38,641 bases of DNA from Paracoccaceae bacterium (GTDB lineage Bacteria > Pseudomonadota > Alphaproteobacteria > Rhodobacterales > Rhodobacteraceae). The translations under genes and the position numbers were made by a program. Under the pieces are notes generated by a model. That model was not told the DNA's origin. It worked only from the letters and a program-made list of their open reading frames with translations, and made no database searches. Positions within the stretch are counted from its first letter, which is position 1, and every line of letters begins with the position of its first letter. Of this stretch, positions 31,485 to 38,641 are shown piece by piece. The DNA lies in assembly GCA_007131685.1 (NCBI GenBank), contig SLQD01000085.1, positions 1-38,641 on the forward strand, given 5' to 3'.

Positions 31485-32315
31485 TCACTCCGCCCCGGTG
31501 CGCGCGGCTTCATAGGCCAGCATCGCCCGCTTGACCGGCACGCCCCAGTGATAGCCCCCGAGCGCCCCGTCGCGGCGCAGCGCGCGGTGGCAGGGGATGA
31601 TCCATCCCAGCGGGTTGCGGCCCACCGCGGTGCCGACGGCCCGTGCCGCCCCGGGCCGGCCGATGCGCGCCGCGATGTCGCCATAGGTCGTCACATGCCC
31701 GTCGGGCACCTGCAGGAGCGCCTCCCAGACCTTGTGCTGGAACGGGCCGCCGAACACGTGCAGCCGCGCCCCGCGCCGCGTCAGCGCCGCCTCGGCGAGC
31801 GGCGTCACCATTGCGGGATCCGCGCGATACCGCGCCGCCGGCCAGCGCGCCGCGAGATCGGCAAACGCGGTATCGCGGGACCGGACCGCGGCAAAGGCGA
31901 TGCCGCACAGCCCCCTGTCGGTCGCCATCGCCAGCATCGGGCCGAAGGGCGAGTCCTGCCATGCCCAGGCGATCTCGATGCCGTCGCCCGCGCGCGCATA
32001 GGCCCCCGGCGCCATCGCCTCCCATTTGATGAAGAGATCATGCAGCCGCCCGGCCCCCGACAGCCCCGCCGCCGCGCTCGTCTCCAGCGTGCCATGTCGC
32101 GCGCGCAGCAGGCGGCGGGCATGGTCGAGCGCGAGATACTGCTGATAATGCTTGGGCGAGACCCCGGCCCAGCGGCTGAAGACGCGCTGGAAATGCGCCG
32201 GGCTCAGGCCGAGCCTGCCTGCGAGCGCGTCGAGCGACAGCGGCGCAGGCGCGCCCGCGATCTCGTCGAGCGCGCGCAGGATGACGCGGTAATGGTAGGT
32301 ATCACTCTCGGCCAT
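31485..32315 (-). CDS. AraC-type HTH + methylated-DNA-[protein]-cysteine S-methyltransferase (Ada-like, no N-terminal Zn domain)
   Basis: LSLDALAGRLGLSPAHFQRVFSRWAGVSPKHYQQY (AraC HTH); GWIIPCHRALRRDGALGGYHWG (PCHR active site). Confidence 0.92.
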   Translation of the reverse strand: MAESDTYHYRVILRALDEIAGAPAPLSLDALAGRLGLSPAHFQRVFSRWAGVSPKHYQQYLALDHARRLLRARHGTLETSAAAGLSGAGRLHDLFIKWEAMAPGAYARAGDGIEIAWAWQDSPFGPMLAMATDRGLCGIAFAAVRSRDTAFADLAARWPAARYRADPAMVTPLAEAALTRRGARLHVFGGPFQHKVWEALLQVPDGHVTTYGDIAARIGRPGAARAVGTAVGRNPLGWIIPCHRALRRDGALGGYHWGVPVKRAMLAYEAARTGAE

Positions 32316-32391
32316 GGCGGTCTCCTCGTTCGCATCAGCCTTAGGGCCCGCCGCCGCGCCCGGCGACCCGGAAGCTGCGCAATCGTGCGCC

Positions 32392-32420
32392 TTGCGGGGG
32401 CGGGCGCGCTCGGGCATATC
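32392..32420 (+). promoter_or_regulatory. candidate nth promoter TTGCGG-N17-CATATC
   Basis: -10 ends 6 nt before the nth ATG. Confidence 0.35.
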
Positions 32421-32426
32421 CCCGCC

Positions 32427-33071
32427 ATGGCGCGTCAGCTCGATTATCACACGATCCATGCGATCTTCACCCGCTTCGCCGAGGCCGAACCCGAGCCGCG
32501 CGGCGAGCTGCATCATGTCAACGCCTTCACGCTGCTGGTGGCGGTCGCGCTGTCGGCGCAGGCCACGGATGCGGGGGTCAACAAGGCCACCCGCGCGCTT
32601 TTCGAGGTGGCCGACACGCCGGCGAAGATGCTCGCCCTCGGCGAGGAGGGACTTATCGCGCATATCCGCACGATCGGACTCTATCGCAACAAGGCCAGGA
32701 ACGTCATCAAGCTGTCGCGTATCCTCGAGGAGCAGTATGACGGAGCCGTGCCCTCGAGCCGCGCCGCGCTTTCGAGCCTGCCAGGGGTGGGGCGCAAGAC
32801 GGCGAACGTGGTGCTCAACATGTGGTGGGAGATGCCCGCGCAGGCGGTGGACACGCATATCTTCCGGCTCGGCAATCGCACCGGGATCTGCCCGGGCAAG
32901 GACACGCTCGCCGTCGAGCGCGCCATCGAGGACAACATCCCCGCCGAATTCCAGCGCCACGCGCATCACTGGATGATCCTGCACGGCCGCTACGTGTGCA
33001 AGGCGCGCAAGCCCGCCTGCGGCGCCTGCCTGATCCGCGATCTGTGCCCCTATGAGGACAAGACGGCCTAG
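32427..33071 (+). CDS. nth: endonuclease III
   Basis: HhH LPGVGRKTANVVLN and C-x6-C-x2-C-x5-C Fe-S cluster motif (CKARKPACGACLIRDLC). Confidence 0.96.
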   Translation: MARQLDYHTIHAIFTRFAEAEPEPRGELHHVNAFTLLVAVALSAQATDAGVNKATRALFEVADTPAKMLALGEEGLIAHIRTIGLYRNKARNVIKLSRILEEQYDGAVPSSRAALSSLPGVGRKTANVVLNMWWEMPAQAVDTHIFRLGNRTGICPGKDTLAVERAIEDNIPAEFQRHAHHWMILHGRYVCKARKPACGACLIRDLCPYEDKTA

Positions 33072-33871
33072 TCGCCGAGCTTGGCGTGGACCTCGTCGAG
33101 GTCGATCGCGCGCACGGGGCGCTTGCTGGAGGGATCGTCGATATCGTAGCCGAAAAGCTCGAAATCGCGCTTGTACATCTCCCGGACGAGATGCATCGAC
33201 AGATCATCGAAGAAATCCTCGACGGGATGGGCGCGCTTGGGGCCGTGGCCTTCGGATTCGTTGAAGCGCGGCACCGCGGCGAGATCGACGGAATGCGGCG
33301 TCTCGATGGCGTCGAGGACCGCCTGCATGCCGGGGTTGAATTCCTCGGTATGGGCGATGTGATCGTAGCGGCCGCCATTGACGATGAAGGTCGCGACATG
33401 GCCCGAAACGGCGGACCAGTGGATGTCGGGCTCCATCGGCTTGCGCCAGCGGATCGTGTCGCGCGCGAAGAGCAGGAAGCGGCGAAAACTCGCGATCTGG
33501 TCGAACTCGCCCTCCACGGCGACGCCGTATTGCTGGACGAGCTGCGGGACGAGCTTGCCGCGATAGCGGTTGCCGTTGCGCTGGATGCCGCAGATCTTGT
33601 CGAAGAAGGACGACAGGATGCGGGTATAGGGATTGCGCACGAAGGTGAAGGCGGGGGCGCGGCGGTTCTTCACGACATCGGTGATGCGCGGCTGGCTCGC
33701 GTCGAAGGCCCATTTGTGCAGGCCGGTCTGCGCGTCATGGATGTCGCCGTCGAAGAAGCGGCCGTGATCGGAGTAGTGCAGGATCTGGCCGACCGTGGAG
33801 CAGGCGCATTTGGGCACCACGCGGTAGACCACGCTCTCGCTTTCGGTCATCCAGGTGCCGGGAAACCCCAT
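33068..33871 (-). CDS. sulfotransferase family 2 protein (carbohydrate sulfotransferase-like)
   Basis: VVPKCACSTVGQILHY and FTFVRNPYTRILSSFFDKICG PAPS-binding motifs. Confidence 0.88.
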   Translation of the reverse strand: MGFPGTWMTESESVVYRVVPKCACSTVGQILHYSDHGRFFDGDIHDAQTGLHKWAFDASQPRITDVVKNRRAPAFTFVRNPYTRILSSFFDKICGIQRNGNRYRGKLVPQLVQQYGVAVEGEFDQIASFRRFLLFARDTIRWRKPMEPDIHWSAVSGHVATFIVNGGRYDHIAHTEEFNPGMQAVLDAIETPHSVDLAAVPRFNESEGHGPKRAHPVEDFFDDLSMHLVREMYKRDFELFGYDIDDPSSKRPVRAIDLDEVHAKLGD

Positions 33872-33905
33872 CGGTCGCGTCCCTTCAAGGAGTGTTCACC
33901 CCGCA

Positions 33906-33934
33906 GCGTTACGACGCCGCGACCGCCATCGCAA
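33906..33934 (-). promoter_or_regulatory. candidate promoter TTGCGA-N17-TAACGC for the sulfotransferase
   Basis: -35 33934-33929, -10 33911-33906; similar to the prpE candidate. Confidence 0.35.
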
Positions 33935-33999
33935 GCGCGCGCCTTTCCATCGGCGCGACTTCGCGGTTAGACACGCACGCAGCCCAAAGCGGAGCCCGG

Positions 34000-35574
34000 A
34001 TGGCCCGGATCGCCTTCATTCTGTTGTGTCACAAGGACCCGGACGGGATCGTCCGGCAGGTCCGCCAGCTGATCGCGGCGGGCGATTGCGTGGCTATTCA
34101 TTTCGATGCGCGTGCCCCGCGCGCCGACTTTGAGCGCATCGAACGGGAGCTGCGCGGCGAGGCCGCGGTGGTCTTCGCGCGGCGCGTGAAATGCGGCTGG
34201 GGGGAGTGGTCGCTGGTGCAGGGCACGCTCAACGCGATTCTCGCCGCCCGTTCGGCCTTCGCGGATGCGACGCATTTCTACATGATCTCGGGCGACTGCA
34301 TGCCCATCAAGACGGCCGAATACGCCCATGCCCTGCTCGATGCTCAGCCCGCCGACCACATCGAGAGCTTCGACTTCTTCACCTCCGGCTGGATCAGGAC
34401 CGGGCTGCGCGAGGAGCGGCTCGTCTATCGCCACTATTTCAACGAGCGCGCCAACAAGCCGCTGTTCTATGCCGCGATGGGCGCGCAGCGCCGGCTCGGG
34501 CTGCGCCGCGCGGTGCCCGACGGGCTGCGGATGATGATCGGCTCGCAATGGTGGTGCCTGCGCCGCAGGACCGTGGAGGCGGTTCTCGCCTTCATCGCCG
34601 AACGCCCCGACATCTTGCGCTTCTTTCGCACCACCTGGATCCCCGACGAGACCTTCTTTCAGACCCTGGTGCGCCATCTCGTCCCCGAAACCGAGATCCG
34701 CGCGCGCACGCTGACCTTCCTGATGTTCTCCGATTACGGAATGCCGGTCGCGTTCTACAACGATCATTACGAGCTCCTGCTGTCGCAGGATTTCCTCTTC
34801 GCGCGCAAGATCTCGCCCGGGGCGGGCGAGCTCAAGCGCCGGCTCGGCGCGCTCTATGCCCGCCGCGGGGTCGATTTCGGGGTGTCCGGCGGCGGGCGCG
34901 AGCTTTACGGCTATCTGACCGGGCGCGGCCGCATCGGGCGGCGCTTCGCGCGGCGCATCTGGGAGCGGCAGGCGGTGCTCGGGCGCGATCACGAGTTCAT
35001 GATCGTGGCCTGCAAGAAATGGCATGTCGCCAAGCGGCTGATCGCGCGCATCCACGAGCGCACCGGGATCGCCGCGCTGGCCTATCTCTTCGAGGAGGCG
35101 GGCACGCCGCTGCCCGATCTCGGCGGCCTCGAATCCAGCATGGACAAGCTCACCCGCCATCGCCGCGCGGTGATGCGGATCCTGTTCGACCACCACGCCA
35201 CCGACCGCATGGTGATCTGCGTGGATCCGTCCAATCTCGGGCTGATCGGCGATTTCGCCGGCGCGCAATGCGGCTTGCGGCTCCTGCAGGTCGAGTGCCG
35301 CACGACGGACGGGTTCATCGAGGGCCATGCCCGGCGCATGGGGCTGATCGGGGCCGCAACGCCGCAAAGCGTGCGCCGGCAGGTGCTGCAATCGATGCGT
35401 CGCGACATCGAACTCGAGGCGCAGAACCTGCGCGACGCCGATCTTGCGCCGCTCACACGGCTGCGTGAAACCGCGCCCGCGGCGCAGAATGCGCGCGCGT
35501 TGGCCGATTTCCTGCGCCTCGACGCCGCCACCGCGCGCGACATTCTCGATACCGACCACCTGTTCAGCGACTGA
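34000..35574 (+). CDS. GT14 (core-2/I-branching beta-1,6-GlcNAc transferase-like) with C-terminal DUF5928-like domain
   Basis: MARIAFILLCHKDPDGIVRQVRQLIAAGDCVAIHFDARAP..., FYMISGDCMPIKTAEYA, GSQWWCLRRRTVEAVL, IPDETFFQTLV; 524 aa with a long extra C-terminal region. Confidence 0.82.
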   Translation: MARIAFILLCHKDPDGIVRQVRQLIAAGDCVAIHFDARAPRADFERIERELRGEAAVVFARRVKCGWGEWSLVQGTLNAILAARSAFADATHFYMISGDCMPIKTAEYAHALLDAQPADHIESFDFFTSGWIRTGLREERLVYRHYFNERANKPLFYAAMGAQRRLGLRRAVPDGLRMMIGSQWWCLRRRTVEAVLAFIAERPDILRFFRTTWIPDETFFQTLVRHLVPETEIRARTLTFLMFSDYGMPVAFYNDHYELLLSQDFLFARKISPGAGELKRRLGALYARRGVDFGVSGGGRELYGYLTGRGRIGRRFARRIWERQAVLGRDHEFMIVACKKWHVAKRLIARIHERTGIAALAYLFEEAGTPLPDLGGLESSMDKLTRHRRAVMRILFDHHATDRMVICVDPSNLGLIGDFAGAQCGLRLLQVECRTTDGFIEGHARRMGLIGAATPQSVRRQVLQSMRRDIELEAQNLRDADLAPLTRLRETAPAAQNARALADFLRLDAATARDILDTDHLFSD

Positions 35575-35582
35575 GGGAAGCG

Positions 35583-35963
35583 ATGGCCTACAGCTATGAC
35601 GACGACAACATCTTCGCCAGGATCCTGCGCGGCGAGATCCCCAACGACACCGTCCTCGAGACCGAGCACTGCCTCGCCTTTCGCGACATCGCCCCGCAGG
35701 CGCCCGAGCATATCCTCGTCGTGCCCAAGGGCCGCTACGTGACCTATGACCATTTCGCGCTCGAGGCGAGCGAGGCCGAGATCGCCGATTTCACCCGCAC
35801 CATCGGTCGCATCTGCGCCGATCTCGGCGTGCAGCCGGGTGACGGCGGCGCGGGCTACCGGCTGATCTCGAATGCCGGCGAGAACGGGCTTCAGGAGGTG
35901 CCGCATCTGCATGTGCACATCCTTGCCGGGCGGCGGCTGGGGCCGCTGCTGGCGAAGGGCTGA
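35583..35963 (+). CDS. HIT family protein (HINT-like)
   Basis: DDDNIFARILRGEIPNDTVLETEHCLAFRDIAPQAPEHILVVPK...; HLHVHI triad. Confidence 0.95.
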   Translation: MAYSYDDDNIFARILRGEIPNDTVLETEHCLAFRDIAPQAPEHILVVPKGRYVTYDHFALEASEAEIADFTRTIGRICADLGVQPGDGGAGYRLISNAGENGLQEVPHLHVHILAGRRLGPLLAKG

Positions 35964-35967
35964 GCCC

Positions 35968-36924
35968 TCAGGCCGCGCCTTCGCGCGCCGCGCCGCGCTC
36001 CGAGGTCAGGGCGAGGAAGACGTCCTCGAGATCGGGGTCCTCGCTGGCGACGTCGCGGATCGTGATGCCCGCCTCGCTGAGAGCGGCGAGCACGGTATTG
36101 GCGGCGACCTCGCTGCGCCGGTAGGTGAAGGCGAGCGCGCCGCCCGCGCGCTCCTCCATCGTCACCCCGTCGGGCAGCCGGATATCGCGCGGCGCGGCGC
36201 CGTCGGGGTGGATCACGAGGGTCTTGGTGTCGAGCTCGCCGAGCAGGTTCGCCGTGGAGTCCTGCGCGACGACGCGGCCGTGATTGATGATGGCGATCTC
36301 GTCGCACATCTGTTCGGCCTCCTCGAGGTAATGCGTGGTCAGGATGATCGTCATGCCGCGCTCGTTGAGCTTGCGCACATTGGCCCACAGCATCTGCCGA
36401 AGCTCGATGTCGACACCCGCGGTGGGCTCGTCAAGCACCAGCACATTGGGCTGATGCACCAGCGCCTTGCCCAGAAGCAAGCGCCGGCGCATCCCGCCCG
36501 AGAGATTGCGCGCATAGGCCTCGGCCTTGTCCTCGAGCCCGATGAGCTCGAGGATCTCGTCGGTGCGCCGCTGCGCGCGGGGCACGCCGTAGAGCCCGGC
36601 CTGCACGTCGAGCGCGGCGCGCGGCGTGAAGAACGGGTCCATGTTGAGCTCCTGCGGCATCACCCCGATCGCGGCGCGTGACTGTCGCGGGTTCACGTCC
36701 TGGTCGAAGCCCCAGATGCGCACGCTCCCCGAGGTCTTGGTCACCAGCCCGGCGAGGATGTTGATGAGGGTGGACTTGCCTGCCCCGTTGGGGCCGAGCA
36801 GCCCGTAGATCGACCCGGCCGGGATCGTCAGATCGACCCCGCCGAGGGCCTCCTTGGGCGGCTCGGTTCCGCTGGCGGCGTAAACCTTGCGCAGCGCTTC
36901 GGTTTCGATGGCGTTGGGTCTCAC
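35968..36924 (-). CDS. ABC transporter ATP-binding protein (ABC-2/DrrA-like)
   Basis: Walker [10 protein letters not shown], signature [35 protein letters not shown] start proposed. Confidence 0.92.
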   Translation of the reverse strand: MRPNAIETEALRKVYAASGTEPPKEALGGVDLTIPAGSIYGLLGPNGAGKSTLINILAGLVTKTSGSVRIWGFDQDVNPRQSRAAIGVMPQELNMDPFFTPRAALDVQAGLYGVPRAQRRTDEILELIGLEDKAEAYARNLSGGMRRRLLLGKALVHQPNVLVLDEPTAGVDIELRQMLWANVRKLNERGMTIILTTHYLEEAEQMCDEIAIINHGRVVAQDSTANLLGELDTKTLVIHPDGAAPRDIRLPDGVTMEERAGGALAFTYRRSEVAANTVLAALSEAGITIRDVASEDPDLEDVFLALTSERGAAREGAA

Positions 36925-36966
36925 GACACCCCCTTTGGCGGCGCATCGTCTTGCCCGCGCGCCGCG

Positions 36967-36994
36967 TTGCTTTATGCTGCCCCGCATCTAGGCC
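36967..36994 (+). promoter_or_regulatory. candidate promoter TTGCTT-N16-TAGGCC
   Basis: Upstream of the zinc-finger gene; TAGG -10. Confidence 0.35.
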
Positions 36995-37029
36995 GGTTCG
37001 CCCGCATCCACAAGCAACGGAGCTTCGCC

Positions 37030-37221
37030 ATGACCCCTGATGCGCCCGAGACCGAAATCGTCAGCCGCTTTCGCGTCGCCTGCGACGGGGGCGAGGGGGC
37101 GCTCGGGCATCCGAGGGTCTGGCTGTCGATCCCGCTGGACACCGGCCGGGTCGAATGCGGCTATTGCGACAAGCTGTTCATTCACGAGGATTATCTCGAG
37201 GACGAGGGCAGCGCGGCTTAA
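37030..37221 (+). CDS. zinc-finger domain protein (zf-CHCC, NDUFS6-like)
   Basis: 63 aa; C...[29 protein letters not shown]. Confidence 0.88.
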   Translation: MTPDAPETEIVSRFRVACDGGEGALGHPRVWLSIPLDTGRVECGYCDKLFIHEDYLEDEGSAA

Positions 37222-37232
37222 GCCTGCCTTAA
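37218..37232. promoter_or_regulatory. TTAA-N7-TTAA, full match to the CtrA box consensus
   Basis: TTAAGCCTGCCTTAA, about 49 bp upstream of the SNase-like ATG, overlapping the zinc-finger stop codon. Confidence 0.55.
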
Positions 37233-37280
37233 GCCCCGTCCCGTATCCATCCCGGTGGGTAACACGGGGTGGGGTCTGCG

Positions 37281-37769
37281 ATGCGGCGCAGTCTGATATG
37301 CGCGGTTGCGGTCATGCTGGCCGGGCCGGCGGCGGCGGTGGATGTCACCAGCCGCGCGACGATCTTTCCGGGGCCGTACGAGGGGCGCGTGGTGCGGGTG
37401 ATCGATGGCGACACCGTCGCGGTGCGCGTCGCGGTGTGGCCGGGCATGTCGGCGGAGACCCGCGTGCGCATCCGCGGCATCGACGCGCCCGAGACGCATC
37501 GCCCCGATTGCGATGCGGAGCGTGCCTGGGGCGAGGCCGCGACCGAATGGGTCGCGCGCCGTTTTCCGGAGGGTGCCCCCGTGCGGCTCGCGCAGGTCAG
37601 CTTCGGCTCCTTTGCGGGCCGGGTCGTGGCCGGGCTGTCACGCCGGGAAGGCGAGGACTGGATCGCGCTCGCCGACGAGCTGATCGCCGCGGATCTCGCC
37701 GTCGCCTGGGAGCCCGGCGATGACCGGCCCGACTGGTGCGCCATGGCCGAGGCGGGCGGTGCGCCCTGA
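37281..37769 (+). CDS. thermonuclease (SNase-like) family protein with signal peptide
   Basis: MRRSLICAVAVMLAGPAAA signal; GRVVRVIDGDTVAVRVAVWPGMSAETRVRIRGIDAPETHRPDCDAER; late FAGRVVAGL. Confidence 0.9.
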   Translation: MRRSLICAVAVMLAGPAAAVDVTSRATIFPGPYEGRVVRVIDGDTVAVRVAVWPGMSAETRVRIRGIDAPETHRPDCDAERAWGEAATEWVARRFPEGAPVRLAQVSFGSFAGRVVAGLSRREGEDWIALADELIAADLAVAWEPGDDRPDWCAMAEAGGAP

Positions 37770-37840
37770 GCGCAAGGGGCTTGAGCCTTGCCCTCGGGCC
37801 TGCCACAACCCGCGTCATGCTTTGACGGGGAGCGGGCGGG

Positions 37841-38641
37841 ATGGATTTCGGCAAGGGATGTCATCTGCACCTGATCGACGGGTCGGGCTTCATCTTTCGC
37901 GCCTACCACGCGCTGCCGCCGCTGACGCGCAAGTCCGACGGGGCGCCCATCGGGGCGGTCGCCGGCTTTTGCAACATGCTGTTCAAGTATCTCGACGGCC
38001 ATGACGGCCCCGACGCGCCCACCCATGTCGCCGTCATCTTCGACAAGGGCAGCCATACCTTCCGCAACGATCTCTACGCCGATTACAAGGCCAACCGCGA
38101 CGAGATGCCCGAGGAGCTGCGCCCGCAGATCCCGCTGACGCGCGACGCCACGGCCGCCTTCAACATCGCCTGCATCGAGCAGGAGGGCTATGAGGCCGAT
38201 GACATCATCGCCACGCTGACGCGGCGTGCGCGCGAGGCCGGCGGGCGGGTGACGATCATCTCGTCGGACAAGGACCTGATGCAGCTCGTCGGCGGCGGCG
38301 TCGAGATGCTGGACGCGATGAAGAACCGCCGCATCGGCCCCGAGGAGGTCGAGGAAAAATTCGGCGTCGGCCCTGACCGCGTCGTGGATGTACAGGCGCT
38401 CGCGGGTGACTCGGTGGACAACATCCCCGGCGCGCCCGGCATCGGCCCCAAGATCGCCGCGCAGCTCATCAACGAGTATGGCGATCTCGACACCTTGCTC
38501 GCCGAGGCCGAGGGCATCAAGCAGCCCAAGCGCCGCCAGACCCTGATCGAGAAGGCCGACCAGATCCGGCTGTCGCGCGATCTGGTGCAGCTCGACGGGG
38601 ACATGCCGCTCGACGTGGCGCTCGACGATCTCGAGGTGCGC
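37841..38641 (+). CDS. polA: DNA polymerase I, N-terminal 5'-3' exonuclease part, cut by window edge
   Basis: My own translation (absent from the ORF track because it has no stop in the window): MDFGKGCHLHLIDGSGFIFRAYHALPPLTRKSDGAPIGAVAGFCNMLF...EADDIIATLTRRAREAGGRVTIISSDKDLMQLV...GDSVDNIPGAPGIGPKIAAQL. Confidence 0.96.
   Translation, partial: MDFGKGCHLHLIDGSGFIFRAYHALPPLTRKSDGAPIGAVAGFCNMLFKYLDGHDGPDAPTHVAVIFDKGSHTFRNDLYADYKANRDEMPEELRPQIPLTRDATAAFNIACIEQEGYEADDIIATLTRRAREAGGRVTIISSDKDLMQLVGGGVEMLDAMKNRRIGPEEVEEKFGVGPDRVVDVQALAGDSVDNIPGAPGIGPKIAAQLINEYGDLDTLLAEAEGIKQPKRRQTLIEKADQIRLSRDLVQLDGDMPLDVALDDLEVR

Overview
High-GC alphaproteobacterial chromosomal segment. Gene content and order (mipZ, split F0 ATP synthase operon, ffh-rpsP-rimM-trmD-rplS) suggest Rhodobacterales. 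The window is almost fully covered by about 46 protein-coding genes: prpE (cut by left edge), malic enzyme, upp, DUF952-pyrD, a MATE exporter with two PaaI-type thioesterases, a MerR regulator and beta-oxidation operon (acyl-CoA dehydrogenase, GST, thiolase, FadB/J-like), sulfotransferase, UbiK-like, lgt, MidA-like methyltransferase, pgeF, mipZ, the ffh-GNAT-chorismate mutase-rpsP-rimM-trmD-rplS-rpmE operon, LysR-EamA, ArsR, atpI-B-E-F'-F, OmpA-like lipoprotein, Ada-like/MGMT, nth, sulfotransferase, GT14/DUF5928, HIT, ABC ATPase, zinc-finger protein, SNase-like nuclease, and polA (cut by right edge). I saw no mobile elements, CRISPR, tRNA or rRNA. It is mostly a core-genome region and I found no obvious new multi-gene system. 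The most interesting signals are non-coding: a candidate three-hairpin leader upstream of ffh, a perfect TTAA-N7-TTAA CtrA-type box before a secreted nuclease gene, several perfect palindromes in the arsR/atpI and maeB/upp intergenic regions, an atpE-atpF' intercistronic hairpin, recurrent promoter architectures including two candidate leaderless genes, and very tight convergent gene ends.
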